NCBI GenBank assembly: GCA_024280265.1
Contig: JAJRQL010000217.1
Coordinates: 1-35,307, forward strand
Origin: Deltaproteobacteria bacterium
GTDB taxonomy: Bacteria; Desulfobacterota; Desulfobulbia; Desulfobulbales; Desulfocapsaceae
DNA length: 35,307 nucleotides
Direction of reading: 5' to 3'
The translations under genes and the position numbers were made by a program. This document shows, piece after piece, positions 25,396-35,307 of this stretch (position 1 is the first letter of the stretch; every line of letters starts with the position of its first letter). The notes under the pieces are model-generated. The model did no database searches. It worked only from the letters and a program-made list of their open reading frames with translations, and was not told the DNA's origin.

Positions 25396-25663
25396 TTATT
25401 TATCAGGTGAGACTGGGGTGGGAGCGATGCAGAAGGATTTTGAGGCTACTTGGGCAGATGGGAATTGTTTTTTTGCGGCAAACAGAAAAATAATGGCTGA
25501 TGCTTGAATCAGTGACTTGACAAAAGCAGGATGATGAGCACTGTAGCAAGTGTTATTACGAACAAAAGGTAGTTTTTCACATATTAAAAAAAACAGGAAA
25601 AGTAAAGATGTTGTCTGACTGAAATGCAGGCGATCTCACGATTCGATATAAGGAGAGAATGTC
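25396..25663 (+). promoter_or_regulatory. grpE-dnaK gap with a possible dnaK promoter
   Basis: TTGACA at 25517-25522 and a weak CTGTAG at 25541-25546 (18-bp spacer) could give dnaK its own transcription start. An AAGGAG ribosome site lies just before the dnaK ATG. No CIRCE element or hairpin terminator is seen. Confidence 0.35.
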
Positions 25664-27583
25664 ATGGGAAAGATAATAGGAATTGATTTAGGAACTACAA
25701 ATTCATGTGTGGCTGTAATGGAAGGTGGCGATCCCACCGTTATTGCAAATGTGGAGGGTAATCGTACTACTCCATCCATTGTGGCTTTTGCAGATAATGA
25801 CGAGCGACTGGTTGGACAGGTTGCCAAACGTCAGGCGGTGACCAATCCGGAGCGTACTCTGTATGCCATTAAACGGCTGATTGGTCGTAATTTTAAAGAT
25901 GGTGAGGTCCAGAAATCGATAAAGATCAGTCCTTTTAAGATTATTGAGGGAAAGGAAGGAAGCGCAGTCATTGAGGTGGAAGGTAAGACTTACACCCCGG
26001 CTGAGGTTTCCGCCATGATCCTTGGTAAGATGAAACAGACTGCTGAAGAATATCTTGGTGAGGAAGTGACCGACGCAGTTGTTACCGTGCCTGCCTATTT
26101 TAACGATGCTCAACGTCAGGCTACCAAAGATGCGGGCAAGATTGCAGGGTTGAATGTACAGCGTATTATTAACGAGCCAACCGCTGCATCTCTGGCCTAC
26201 GGACTTGATAAAAAAGGTGAAGAGAAAATAGCCGTTTTTGATCTTGGTGGTGGAACGTTTGATGTGTCCATTCTTGAAATTGGTGATGGTGTCTTTGAGG
26301 TAAAATCCACCAACGGTGATACTTTTCTTGGTGGTGAAGATTTTGATATGCGGATCGTGAACTGGCTGGCCGATGAATTCAAACGGGAGCAGGGGATTGA
26401 CCTTCGCAGTGACAAGATGGCTCTGCAACGTCTTAAGGAAGAGGGGGAAAAGGCCAAAATGGAGCTTTCCACCACCAGTGAGACTGAGATTAATCTGCCA
26501 TTTATTACAGCAGACGCATCGGGTCCCAAACATCTGAATATCAAGTTGAGTCGTGCCAAGTATGAAGCACTGGTGGAAGACCTGGTTGAGCGTACAGTGG
26601 GGCCCTGTGAGACTGCTTTGAAAGATGCTGGACTTTCTGCCTCGGACATCGACGAAGTAATTCTCGTTGGTGGCATGAGTCGTATGCCCAAGGTTCAGGA
26701 GAAGGTAAAGGAGATTTTTGGAAAAGATCCTCATAAGGGGGTAAATCCTGACGAAGTCGTGGCTATTGGTGCTGCCATCCAGGGTGGGGTACTGCAGGGT
26801 GATGTGAAGGATGTACTGCTCCTTGATGTTACTCCGTTGTCTCTTGGTATTGAGACACTTGGTGGCGTCACCACAAAACTGATTGAGAAAAATACTACGG
26901 TTCCAACGAAAAAGAGTCAGGTGTTCTCAACAGCTGCGGATAATCAGCCGGCGGTTTCCATCCACGTCCTTCAGGGTGAGCGTGAGATGGCTCAGGATAA
27001 TAAGACCATTGGTCGTTTTGAGCTGACAGATATTCCACCTTCACCCCGCGGTGTGCCTCAGATTGAGGTTTCTTTTGATCTTGATGCCAACGGTATCCTG
27101 AATGTGTCGGCTAAGGATCTTGGAACGAACAAGGAGCAATCCATCCGCATCACCGCTTCTTCCGGGCTGTCTGAGGAAGAGATAGAGAAGATGAAACGTG
27201 ATGCCGAGGAGCATGCCGAAGAGGATAAAAAGCGTAAAGAGCTTGTTGATGCCCGCAACAATGCAGATGGCTTGATACATGCCTCTGAAAAATCTCTGAA
27301 AGATCTTGGTGATAAGGTTGATGCTGAGACCAAGGCCAATGTTGAAAAAGAGATTGAAAATGTGAAGAAGGCGGTTGAGGGTGAAGATACAGGTGCAATC
27401 AATGCAGCCATTGAAGAGCTCACCAAGGCATCTCATAAATTGGCAGAACTTATGTATGCCCAGGCGTCTAAAGAGAATCCTGATGCGACTGCAGGGGCTG
27501 CCGGCGCTGATGCTGGAGCAGCACAGCAGGATGATGATGTCGTTGATGCCGACTTTGAAGAAGTCAAAGATGACAAAAAATAA
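25664..27583 (+). CDS. dnaK: Molecular chaperone DnaK (Hsp70)
   Basis: The ATP-dependent Hsp70 chaperone. Signatures are [17 protein letters not shown] at the N-terminus, [14 protein letters not shown] and [11 protein letters not shown] in the ATPase domain (residues 1-380), the linker [19 protein letters not shown], and the C-terminal acidic tail ending in [12 protein letters not shown]. The 639-residue length is standard. An AAGGAG ribosome site lies before the ATG. The last third before the tail includes an Ala/Gly-rich stretch (residues about 600-618). It is followed by a strong intrinsic terminator rather than by dnaJ. Confidence 0.98.
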   Translation: MGKIIGIDLGTTNSCVAVMEGGDPTVIANVEGNRTTPSIVAFADNDERLVGQVAKRQAVTNPERTLYAIKRLIGRNFKDGEVQKSIKISPFKIIEGKEGSAVIEVEGKTYTPAEVSAMILGKMKQTAEEYLGEEVTDAVVTVPAYFNDAQRQATKDAGKIAGLNVQRIINEPTAASLAYGLDKKGEEKIAVFDLGGGTFDVSILEIGDGVFEVKSTNGDTFLGGEDFDMRIVNWLADEFKREQGIDLRSDKMALQRLKEEGEKAKMELSTTSETEINLPFITADASGPKHLNIKLSRAKYEALVEDLVERTVGPCETALKDAGLSASDIDEVILVGGMSRMPKVQEKVKEIFGKDPHKGVNPDEVVAIGAAIQGGVLQGDVKDVLLLDVTPLSLGIETLGGVTTKLIEKNTTVPTKKSQVFSTAADNQPAVSIHVLQGEREMAQDNKTIGRFELTDIPPSPRGVPQIEVSFDLDANGILNVSAKDLGTNKEQSIRITASSGLSEEEIEKMKRDAEEHAEEDKKRKELVDARNNADGLIHASEKSLKDLGDKVDAETKANVEKEIENVKKAVEGEDTGAINAAIEELTKASHKLAELMYAQASKENPDATAGAAGADAGAAQQDDDVVDADFEEVKDDKK

Positions 27584-27618
27584 TCTCGACAGTATGTAGT
27601 TAGGTTGTTGCAGCAGGT

Positions 27619-27662
27619 AAAAAAAAAGGGGAATCCGATGTGTTTCGGGTTCCCTTTTTTTT
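27619..27662 (+). terminator. Strong intrinsic terminator after dnaK
   Basis: GGGAATCCG (27629-27637) pairs with CGGGTTCCC (27646-27654) in a 9-bp stem with one G-T wobble and an 8-nt loop, followed by eight T residues. A run of nine A residues precedes it, so it can also work on the minus strand. Confidence 0.9.
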
Positions 27663-27745
27663 CGTTTTTTTTATTATCTGGGGTAATATGCACCATCTTT
27701 TCAAATTAAAGTCCTTCATTCTTAAAAAAAATAGAGCAATATATT

Positions 27746-28711
27746 ATGAAAATCCTATCAGGCATTCAGCCCTCGGGGCAGCTGCATATCGGTAATTATT
27801 TTGGAATGATGAAGACCGTGATTTCCAATATGGAAAAATCTGATCTTTACGTCTTTATCGTTGACCTTCACGCCCTTACCTCTGTTCACGACAGGGAAAA
27901 ACTTGCCACTGGAACTCTTGAGGCTGCTGCTGACTTTCTGGCACTAGGCCTTGACCCGGACAAGTGCACCTTCTGGGTGCAGTCTGATGTGCCCGAGGTT
28001 TGTGAGCTGACCTGGATACTTTCAACGCTGACTCCGATGGGGTTGATGGAACGCTGTCATTCTTATAAAGACAAGGTTGCCAAAGGAATTGATGCAAGTC
28101 ACGGTCTCTTTTCCTATCCGGTGCTCATGGCAGCTGACATTCTCCTTTATCAGGCAGATCGGGTGCCTGTGGGAAAAGATCAGAAACAGCATCTTGAGGT
28201 TGCACGCGATATTGCACAGAAGTTCAATAACATCTTTGGAGAAACCTTTGTGGTGCCGGAACCGGCTATCAGTGAGAAAACAGCTACGGTTCCCGGTCTT
28301 GATGGTCAGAAAATGTCAAAGTCCTACGGAAATACCATCCCTATTTTTCTTGAGGGCAAGCCACTGAAGAAAAAGGTGATGGCCATTGCCACAGATGCCA
28401 CACCTGTGGAAGACCCGAAGGATCCTGACCAGTGCAACCTCTTTGCAGTGTTTAAACTTTTTGCAAGTGCCCAAAGGGTGCGGGAGGTTCGTGAACTCTA
28501 TGTAAATGGTGGTGCGGCGTATGGATATATCAAGCTTGAACTTCTGGATCTAATCAGTGACTACTATGCTGATGCGCGTCGGAAAAAGGCTGAATATCTT
28601 TCGGATCCGGATATGTTGAGGGGTATTTTGAAAAAAGGCGCTGAACAGGCTCGTGAAAAGGCTACGGTCACCATCGATCTTGTTCGTGAACGGGTGGGTT
28701 TGAAATATTGA
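27746..28711 (+). CDS. trpS: Tryptophanyl-tRNA synthetase
   Basis: Class I aminoacyl-tRNA synthetase charging tRNA-Trp. The HIGH-type motif appears as QPSGQLHIGNYFG at residues 7-19, and the KMSKS motif is intact in LDGQKMSKSYGN near residue 193. ADILLYQADRVPVGKDQKQHLE is the tryptophan/adenylate-binding region typical of TrpRS. The 321-residue length is normal for a bacterial enzyme. It follows the dnaK terminator and should have its own promoter, which I could not define. Confidence 0.97.
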   Translation: MKILSGIQPSGQLHIGNYFGMMKTVISNMEKSDLYVFIVDLHALTSVHDREKLATGTLEAAADFLALGLDPDKCTFWVQSDVPEVCELTWILSTLTPMGLMERCHSYKDKVAKGIDASHGLFSYPVLMAADILLYQADRVPVGKDQKQHLEVARDIAQKFNNIFGETFVVPEPAISEKTATVPGLDGQKMSKSYGNTIPIFLEGKPLKKKVMAIATDATPVEDPKDPDQCNLFAVFKLFASAQRVREVRELYVNGGAAYGYIKLELLDLISDYYADARRKKAEYLSDPDMLRGILKKGAEQAREKATVTIDLVRERVGLKY

Positions 28712-28731
28712 TTTCTGTTGTCGGGTTGTGA

Positions 28732-29565
28732 GTGTCAGAGAGTATTTTTTTGCAGAGAGGGGTGATTTTGAATACTTTTGAGACTATGGTCAGGTTGTTA
28801 TTGCTGTGCCCTGCCTTTGTTCTTCTTGCATCGCCTGTTTTGGCGGGAGAACAGCCTCTGAAACCCTTTTTGCTGGTTAAGGATCCCTGGCCGCCCTACA
28901 CTGTGGGGGAGAGTGGTTCTATTGTGGAAAAGGGGCTTATAGTTGAAGTCCTGACAGAGCTTTTTCGGCGGGTTGATCTGCCTTTTCGGATGGAGTTATG
29001 TCCCTGGAAACGTTGCGTTTATATGGTGCAGACTCAGAAGGCTGACGCCTTAATGCTCACTGTGAAAACGGCTGAGCGCGAGAAGTTTGCGTACTTTGCG
29101 AAACCCTTTTTTGTTAATAAGATATAATTTTTTTACAGGAAGGGGGCCTCTTTTTTTCTGGGATGATTTTTCGGATTTAAAGGAGGTGGTCATCGGCGTT
29201 GTGGATGGTGCAGAATATTCCCAGGCCTTTCAGGATGCAATCTTGTGTCATGACATCACGGTAGAGGTGGTGAATTCCATTGAAATCAATTTTCAGAAAT
29301 TGAAGGCAGGTCGTATAGATATCAGCCCCGTACTTGATGTGGTGGCAGCTGACATAATAGCTGGCAATGAGGAGTTTGGAGGTGAGTTTGCCACGGCAGC
29401 TAAGCTAAACCTTTAAGGATTGCTTCCCTGCGGATAGCTATAGGCCGTTCATCCGCTTTGATGGATTACAAAGATGACATAAATGATGCCATTGAGGAGA
29501 TGAAAAAGGATGGGACCCTGCAGGCTATTTATTTACAATACGTCCATCCTGTATCCGGGATCTGA
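28732..29565 (+). pseudogene. Extracellular solute-binding protein (family 3) gene, broken by two frameshifts
   Basis: The gene would code for an exported amino-acid-type solute-binding protein. A signal peptide (LLLLCPAFVLLASPVLA) is followed by FLLVKDPWPPYTVGESGS and ADALMLTVKTAEREKFAYFAKP. The frame ends at a TAA near 29125, and the sequence continues one base on (FFTGRGPLFFWDDFSDLKE) to a stop at 29416. A third segment, back in the first frame, reads AKPLRIASLRIAIGRSSAL, then DDINDAIEEMKKDGTLQ, to TGA at 29565. The first break fits an extra T near 29125; the second fits a 5-nt tandem duplication of GCTAA near 29399. The true start may be TTG 28768 or ATG 28786. No permease or ATPase gene lies nearby. 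Confidence 0.8.
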
Positions 29566-29581
29566 TTTTGATGCAGTAGTA

Positions 29582-29616
29582 TAAAAATGCCTGACCAGAG
29601 ATCCCGACCAGACATT
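29582..29616 (-). terminator. Terminator of the dual PPIase gene (may act both ways)
   Basis: On the minus strand AATGTCTG (29616-29609) pairs with CAGGCATT (29593-29586), 8 bp with one G-T wobble, followed by TTTAT. It lies about 38 bp past the end of the PPIase gene. On the plus strand the stem has one mismatch but is followed by seven T residues, so it may also end the pseudogene transcript. Confidence 0.55.
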
Positions 29617-29653
29617 TTTTTGTGCTATTGGAAGTCCTGGGGTGATGCTAAAC

Positions 29654-30685
29654 TTAGAAGTCGATCAACTCCACGTCAAAGACCATGGTCGCATTGGGTG
29701 GAATGGGTCCGCGTCCTGAAGGCCCATACCCAAGGTTTGCTGGAATGATAAGGACCCGTTTCTCACCCTTTTTCATGGAGAGCAGTGCCTCGTCCCATCC
29801 CTTAATGACTCGTCCCTCTCCAACAGGGAAGTCGATGGGCTGGCCGCGATCTACAGATGAGTCAAATTTTGTTCCATCAAGTAATTTTCCGGTGTAATGA
29901 ACTTTTACCATGGTTCCAGGTGCTGGAGTATCACCAGTTCCTTCTGCAACAACAACATACTTGAGACCAGAATCTGTGGTGATGGCATCAGGCCACTGAC
30001 CTTTAATCTGTTCCATGGCCTCTTCCATGGCTGCGAGCTCTTTTTCTCTGGCACGTTCTTCCTGGCTGGACAGCAGCTTGTCAAATGCGGCCTGGTCGCT
30101 CTTGAAAGCTTTTGCATCATCACCTACACGGATTATCTCAACTTTTTTGAGTGTATCACCTTTTGCAATGGCATCAACCACATCCTGGCCTGAGACAACA
30201 TGGCCAAAGACAGTATGTTTGCCGTCAAGATGGGGGGTTGCAACATGGGTGATAAAAAACTGACTGCCATTTGTGTTCGGTCCTGCATTTGCCATGGAGA
30301 GAGTGCCGGGGCCACTGTGTCGCAGGCTGGGGTCAATCTCGTCGGGGAAGGTGTATCCAGGCCCCCCTGTTCCAGTGCCCAGGGGACAACCACCCTGAAT
30401 CATGAAATTGTCAATGACACGGTGAAAGGTGAGCCCATTATAAAAGGGAGTGCCTTCTGTACCGGCTCCACCGCCCAGCTGTTTGGTGCCTTCTGCAAGG
30501 CCAACAAAGTTGGCTACGGTAATCGGGGTTTTCTGGTATTCAAGTTTACAGATGATGTCGCCTTTATCAGTGATAAATTTGGCGTACAGGCCATCTGCCA
30601 GTTTGCTTTCTGCCATTACAGTGTCTCCAAATGAAATAAGTAAAAGAAAAAATGATACAATCAATAAACTTCCTATTTTATGCAT
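29654..30685 (-). CDS. Exported cyclophilin-FKBP fusion peptidyl-prolyl isomerase
   Basis: A 343-residue protein joining two unrelated prolyl isomerase folds. Residues 1-25 are a signal peptide (ending TVMA). Residues about 33-195 are a cyclophilin, with [38 protein letters not shown] and [12 protein letters not shown], including the catalytic Arg in FHRV. Residues about 200-240 form a charged helical linker rich in Glu and Ala. Residues about 240-343 are an FKBP domain, with [39 protein letters not shown] and PANLGYG. It should assist folding of exported proteins in the periplasm. AAGGAA precedes the ATG. Both active sites look intact. Confidence 0.93.
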   Translation of the reverse strand: MHKIGSLLIVSFFLLLISFGDTVMAESKLADGLYAKFITDKGDIICKLEYQKTPITVANFVGLAEGTKQLGGGAGTEGTPFYNGLTFHRVIDNFMIQGGCPLGTGTGGPGYTFPDEIDPSLRHSGPGTLSMANAGPNTNGSQFFITHVATPHLDGKHTVFGHVVSGQDVVDAIAKGDTLKKVEIIRVGDDAKAFKSDQAAFDKLLSSQEERAREKELAAMEEAMEQIKGQWPDAITTDSGLKYVVVAEGTGDTPAPGTMVKVHYTGKLLDGTKFDSSVDRGQPIDFPVGEGRVIKGWDEALLSMKKGEKRVLIIPANLGYGPSGRGPIPPNATMVFDVELIDF

Positions 30686-30821
30686 GACTGTTCCTTCCGA
30701 AAAGAGGGGTGTTAAAAAAAAATTATTGCCTAGTCTTACTCAATCAGAAGGAAGAAAAAAAGGGAAAACAGGAATAAAAGGGCGAACAAATCGGATTTTG
30801 TCATATCATGTTTGATTCCTG

Positions 30822-30850
30822 TTGACTCATTTCCATATCTTGGGTTTAAT
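30822..30850 (+). promoter_or_regulatory. Probable carAB promoter
   Basis: TTGACT (30822-30827) and TTTAAT (30845-30850) are 17 bp apart, a good sigma-70 match. Starting near 30857 it would give a leader of about 390 nt before carA. Confidence 0.5.
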
Positions 30851-31078
30851 AATATAATTTTGTCTATGCTGTTTACTCGTGGGGAGGAGTTGTTCCTTTG
30901 AATTGTTTGCGGGAAGGGTTGTCTTCTGATCATGATATCGGGTGCGCGCCCTTTCTTCATGTTTTCCAGTCAAAGTTCGTTACGTTTGATATCTCAAAGA
31001 GATAAACAGAGAAAGCCATCACTGTCTCCGCTCTCGCTGGGAAAAGTACTTTTGGTGTCTCGCTGCGATTGACGAATT

Positions 31079-31108
31079 CCGGGGCCCCCCGGGTAGACCC
31101 GGAGTTTT
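31079..31108 (+). promoter_or_regulatory. Possible attenuator in the carA leader
   Basis: Three GC-rich segments can pair in two exclusive ways. CCGGGG (31079-31084) pairs with CCCCGG (31087-31092), or CCGGGT (31089-31094) pairs with ACCCGG (31097-31102), which is followed by AGTTTTAT. The second has the look of a short terminator and the first of its antiterminator. The T run is only four bases and the loops are tight, so this is tentative. Confidence 0.3.
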
Positions 31109-31245
31109 ATCAACTTTGCAGATGTGATGACGGATCCCTTGAGAAGGGGATGGCGGATGGTTTGTTTTGTATGATTAATTGATACTGAGAAAATAAAGCT
31201 CTGCTGCGGAGCTGCTACTCAGGAAGCGAAAGATAAGGGAAATAT

Positions 31246-32391
31246 ATGAAAGCATTGATTGCCCTGGAAGATGGTACCCTGTTTGAGGGACGTTCCTTCA
31301 CCGGATCTGGAGAGGCCATTGGAGAGATTGTTTTTAATACCTCCATGAGTGGTTATCAGGAGATTCTGACAGACCCCTCTTATACTGGTCAGATTGTGAC
31401 CATGACCTATCCCATTATTGGGAATTATGGTGTCAATGGCGCTGATATGGAATCCGCATCTGTCCATCCCAAGGCATTTCTCATCAAGGAATATATCGGT
31501 TTTCCGTCCAACTTCAGATCCGAACAGCCCCTTGCAGAGTGTTTAAAAGATTACGGCGTACTTGGTGTGGAAGGCTTTGATACCCGCGCCCTGGTTCGTC
31601 ATATTCGTACCAAAGGGGCAATGAAGGGGAGCGTCTCCACCAAAGACCTTGACCCGGAATCCCTAGTCTCCCGTGCCCGTGCCTGGGCGGGGCTTGTTGG
31701 GCAGGACATGGTGAGTAAGGTCACGTGTAAAGAACCTTATGGTTGGGCCGATAATCGTGTGGTGCCCGGGGCAGACTTCACAACAGTCCAGGCAGGAATG
31801 GAAAATCCCTTGAGGGTAGTAGCCTTTGACTTTGGACTGAAATATAACCAGGCCAGGATATTCACAGAAAAAGGCTGTCAGGTGCAGGTCGTTCCCGCTT
31901 CAACTGATGCGGAAACTCTACTTGCCATGGACCCGGACGGCATCTTTCTCTCCAATGGCCCGGGTGATCCAGAAGGGGTGCCGGGGGTGGTAGGGACGAT
32001 TCGGGCGCTCCTGGGAAAGAAGCCCATGTTCGGTATCTGTCTCGGACACCAGATCCTTGCTCTGGCTTATGGCGGAAAGACTTTTAAATTGAAATTTGGG
32101 CATCGTGGTGGAAATCAACCGGTAAGGGATCTTAGCACCGGGAAGGTTGAAATTACCTCTCAAAATCATGGTTTTTGTGTGGATATGGACAGCCTGAGTA
32201 ACAAGGATGTTGAACTCACCCATGTGAATTTAAATGACGGATCTGTTGAAGGAATGCGTCACAAAAAATACCCCGCATTTTCAGTGCAGTACCATCCTGA
32301 GCATGCCCCGGGGCCCCACGATGCCATGTATCTTTTTGACAGATTTATTGAAATGATGCACAAAGAAGCTGTAACAGAAATCAACGTATAA
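31246..32391 (+). CDS. carA: Carbamoyl-phosphate synthase small subunit
   Basis: The glutaminase subunit that passes ammonia from glutamine to CarB for carbamoyl phosphate, the precursor of pyrimidines and arginine. Residues 1-150 are the CarA-specific N-terminal domain ([30 protein letters not shown]). The class I amidotransferase domain follows, with nucleophile C265 in FGICLGHQ and the partners H350 and E352 in [12 protein letters not shown]. The 381-residue length is normal. AAGGGAAAT precedes the ATG. carB begins nine bases after the stop. Confidence 0.97.
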   Translation: MKALIALEDGTLFEGRSFTGSGEAIGEIVFNTSMSGYQEILTDPSYTGQIVTMTYPIIGNYGVNGADMESASVHPKAFLIKEYIGFPSNFRSEQPLAECLKDYGVLGVEGFDTRALVRHIRTKGAMKGSVSTKDLDPESLVSRARAWAGLVGQDMVSKVTCKEPYGWADNRVVPGADFTTVQAGMENPLRVVAFDFGLKYNQARIFTEKGCQVQVVPASTDAETLLAMDPDGIFLSNGPGDPEGVPGVVGTIRALLGKKPMFGICLGHQILALAYGGKTFKLKFGHRGGNQPVRDLSTGKVEITSQNHGFCVDMDSLSNKDVELTHVNLNDGSVEGMRHKKYPAFSVQYHPEHAPGPHDAMYLFDRFIEMMHKEAVTEINV

Positions 32392-32400
32392 AAACTCTCA

Positions 32401-35307
32401 TGCCAAAACGAACAGACATAAAAAAGATTCTTATCATAGGTTCCGGTCCCATTATCATCAGTCAGGCCTGTGAGTTTGATTACTCAGGTGCCCAGGCAGT
32501 GAAGGCATTGAAAGAGGAGGGTTACGAAGTTGTGCTCATCAACTCTAACCCGGCAACCATCATGACGGATCCAGGGCTTGCTAATTTTACCTACATTGAG
32601 CCCATCACCCCCGAAATGGTGATTAAAGTCATAGAGAAGGAACGTCCAGATGCATTGCTTCCCACCCTTGGTGGACAGACTGCCCTGAATACTGCCATTA
32701 AGGTTGCTGAGACCGGTGCCCTTGAAAAGTACAATGTTGAGATGCTTGCAGCCAATATTGATGTCATTAAAAAGGCTGAAGGAAGGGAAGAGTTCAAGGA
32801 GGCCATGGAAAATATCGGTCTCAATGTCCCGAAATCTTTCATCGTACATAGCCTTGAAGATGCAATGGTGGCTGGGGATAATATCGGTTTTCCCATCATT
32901 GTGCGTCCCAGTTTTACCTTAGGCGGCACCGGTGGCGGAGTAGCATACAATCGTCAGGAGTTGGAAGAACTCTCGACTTCGGGGCTTGATCTTTCCATGA
33001 CCACTGAAATCATGCTTGAACGGAGTCTTCTTGGGTGGAAGGAGTATGAGCTTGAGCTGATGCGTGATTCCAAGGATAACGTGGTCATTATCTGTTCCAT
33101 CGAAAATATTGATGCCATGGGGGTTCATACTGGTGATTCCATGACCGTTGCTCCTGCTCAGACTTTGACTGATCGAGAGTATCAGGACATGCGGGATGCA
33201 TCCATTGCTATCATTCGTGAGATCGGTGTTGAGACTGGCGGATCAAATGTGCAGTTTGCAGTAAATCCTGCTGATGGTGAACTGATGGTCATTGAGATGA
33301 ACCCCCGTGTTTCCAGAAGTTCTGCCCTTGCATCAAAAGCAACAGGGTTTCCCATTGCAAAAATTGCCGCAAAACTGGCAGTTGGTTATACCCTTGATGA
33401 GATCAAAAATGATATAACCCGTGAAACCTACGCCTCCTTTGAACCCGCAATTGATTATTGTGTTGTAAAAATTCCACGGTGGACCTTTGAAAAATTCCCT
33501 GAAGCTGAAGATGTACTTTCTACTGCTATGAAGTCGGTTGGAGAAACCATGGCCATGGGAAGGACCTTTAAAGAGGCATTTCAAAAGGGAATGAGATCTC
33601 TTGAGACCGGAAGATTTGGTTTCGGTGCCGACGGTAAGGAAGATCTTGGCCACCTTGAGAGGGAAGATCTTGAAGCCGGGTTGCGCAAACCCAACTCCAA
33701 ACGGGTAGGTTTTATCCATGAGGCTCTCAAACGGGGCTTCTCCATAGATGAGATTTTTGAACTGACTTTCATTGACCCGTGGTTTCTGCATAACTTCCAG
33801 CAGATTGTTGCCAGGGAAAATGAGATCCGTGAGAAGGGCTTTCAGGGGCTGGATAAGGATTTTCTCCAGGGCTGCAAAGAGTATGGCTTTTCAGACTATC
33901 AACTTGCTCATCTCACGGGTACTTCCCCAAGGGACGTGCGGGAACTCAGGAAGAAGTTGGGTGTTGAACCTGTGTACAAACTTGTGGATACCTGTGCCGC
34001 TGAGTTTGAGTCCTACACTCCTTACTACTACTCCACGTATGAACAGGAAAATGAGGCATCAGCTACCACTAACACAAAAATCATGATTCTTGGTGGAGGG
34101 CCAAACCGTATCGGCCAGGGAATAGAGTTTGATTACTGCTGCGTTCACGCCTCCTTTGCCCTGGCTGAAATGGGAGTAGAGTCCATCATGGTGAATTCCA
34201 ACCCCGAGACAGTCTCCACTGATTATGACACCTCGGATAAACTTTATTTTGAGCCGCTTACTTTTGAGGATGTGCTGAACATTGTTGACCTTGAGAAACC
34301 GGATGGAGTTATTGTACAGTTTGGTGGGCAGACCCCGTTGAACCTGGCAGTGGCTCTTGAAGAGGAAGGGGTCAGCATCATCGGTACTCCTCCGGGTTCC
34401 ATTGATCGGGCTGAGGATAGAAAACGTTTTCAGCAGTTTCTCCAGAAACTGGGGCTGCGACAACCAGATAATGACACGGTCTACACCCTGGAAGAGGCAA
34501 TAGACGTTGCAAACACCATTGGATACCCCGTTGTGGTTCGTCCCTCCTATGTCCTTGGCGGTAGGGATATGCGAATTGTCTATAATGACAACGAGATACG
34601 GGATTTCATGGCCATTCCTGGAATTGCCGGCGCAGACCACCCGGTACTCATTGACAAGTTTTTGAAAGATGCCATTGAGGTAGATGTTGATGCTCTCTGT
34701 GATGGAAAGGATACCATTATCGGTGGCATCATGCAGCATATTGAGGAGGCTGGGATTCATTCCGGTGACTCTGCCTGTGTCCTGCCTCCCCATACCCTTG
34801 CCGCCGATATGAAAGCTGAGATCAAGGCTGCGACCAGTGCAATGGCCATCGAGCTTGGGGTCATCGGGCTTATGAATGGTCAGTATGCCGTCAAGGGAGA
34901 CGACTTGTATATTCTTGAGGTGAATCCGAGGGCATCCCGGACAGTGCCCTTTGTTTCCAAAGCCACAGGGGTTCCTCTTGCCAAGATGGCCACCAAGATA
35001 ATGATGGGTAAGACACTTAAGGAACTTGGGCTTACAAAAGAGGTGGAGATTGATCACTGGGCTGTGAAAGAAGCTGTCTTTCCATTTGATCGTTTTGATA
35101 ATGTGGATACGCTTCTTGGTCCTGAGATGAAATCCACAGGAGAGGTCATGGGCATTGATGATGACCTTGGACTGGCACTTGCCAAGGGGCAGATGGCGGC
35201 AGGTTCCACTCTTCCAGATTCCGGGACCGTTTTTATCAGTGTCCGTGACAGTGATAAAAACACCATTCTGGGGACCGCCAGAACGCTTGTTGGGATGGAC
35301 TTTGATA
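32401..35307 (+). CDS. carB: Carbamoyl-phosphate synthase large subunit (truncated by the window end)
   Basis: The synthetase subunit making carbamoyl phosphate from bicarbonate, ammonia and two ATP. The frame starts [18 protein letters not shown] and stays open for 969 codons to the last base; the full protein is normally about 1070 residues, so only the C-terminal allosteric (MGS-like) domain is mostly missing. Both ATP-grasp halves are visible: [12 protein letters not shown] with [18 protein letters not shown] in the first, and [11 protein letters not shown] with [18 protein letters not shown] in the second. The second half begins near [20 protein letters not shown]. It follows carA after nine bases. 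Confidence 0.97.

Larger units (their letters stand above)
30686..31245. other. 560-bp gap between the PPIase gene and carA
   Basis: No coding frame stands out. It contains a plus-strand promoter (30822-30850), several hairpins (TATCTC/GAGATA at 30990-31004; the palindrome AAAAGTACTTTT near 31042; AGCTC/GAGCT at 31197-31213) and a GC-rich pair of competing hairpins at 31079-31108. It reads as a long untranslated leader of the carAB operon. Confidence 0.5.

Noticed and set aside
24596-25663. CIRCE or sigma-32 control of grpE-dnaK
   Set aside because: I looked for TTAGCACTC-N9-GAGTGCTAA and CTTGAA-N13-15-CCCCAT; neither is present.
25703-26734. 343-codon open frame antisense to dnaK
   Set aside because: A shadow frame of a strongly biased, highly conserved gene; no motif and no ribosome site.
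29589-29613. Direct repeat GACCAGA-N6-GACCAGA
   Set aside because: Two short copies inside the terminator region; best explained by the hairpin, with no sign of an insertion target site.
30866-30901. 11-codon frame MLFTRGEELFL as a carA leader peptide
   Set aside because: No run of regulatory codons, and it is too far (about 180 bp) from the candidate terminator.
34059-35057. 332-codon open frame antisense to carB
   Set aside because: carB is clearly coding through the same stretch; the antisense frame reflects its codon bias.

Overview
The window looks like chromosome of an anaerobic deltaproteobacterium, most likely of the Desulfobulbales (sulfate or sulfur metabolising). This is inferred from the gene mix: a tungsten-type aldehyde:ferredoxin oxidoreductase with a four-cluster ferredoxin partner, a radical SAM enzyme of the siroheme-dependent (Ahb) heme route beside hemE, phenylacetate-CoA ligase, and strong AAGGAG-type ribosome sites. 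I have no database confirmation of the taxon. There is no CRISPR array, prophage, insertion sequence, rRNA or tRNA that I can support.

Left part (1-6530): the tail of an unidentified gene, then a plus-strand run of phenylacetate-CoA ligase, RNase PH, a small HAD phosphatase and a LysE-type exporter. Next comes a minus-strand segment with a short 55-residue gene that has its own sigma-54 promoter, a distant inverted repeat placed like an enhancer, and an intrinsic terminator. An alkyltransferase (ogt) follows. A 318-bp gap holds a candidate small RNA. Then come an MltB-type lytic transglycosylase and a second LysE exporter. Positions 6530-7400 are a gene graveyard: a broken outer-membrane protein gene and a scrap that looks like the C-terminal TrkA-C domain of a permease.

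Central part (7404-21251), all on the minus strand: a carbohydrate catabolic block. In transcription order it reads ferredoxin, AOR, edd, eda, glycogen phosphorylase, 4-alpha-glucanotransferase, a ROK sugar kinase, acetate kinase and glycogen debranching enzyme. Together these can take glycogen to glucose-1-phosphate and glucose, phosphorylate glucose, run the lower Entner-Doudoroff pathway to pyruvate plus glyceraldehyde-3-phosphate, and make ATP by acetate formation. The AOR/ferredoxin pair may add a ferredoxin-linked aldehyde oxidation. A diverged repeat of about 64 bp occurs twice, upstream of eda and upstream of the ferredoxin/AOR pair. ackA appears to have a promoter overlapped by a perfect palindrome and almost no 5' leader.

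Right part (21755-35307): a minus-strand heme group (ahbC-like radical SAM, hemE, HD-domain protein) whose 3' end carries a sequence able to form a pseudoknot. The ahbC-like gene codes for Tyr where the third cluster-binding Cys should be. Then, on the plus strand, grpE-dnaK with a strong terminator, trpS, and a solute-binding-protein pseudogene broken by two frameshifts. A minus-strand gene encodes an exported cyclophilin-FKBP fusion. Last come carA and carB, carB running off the window, behind a long leader with competing GC-rich hairpins.
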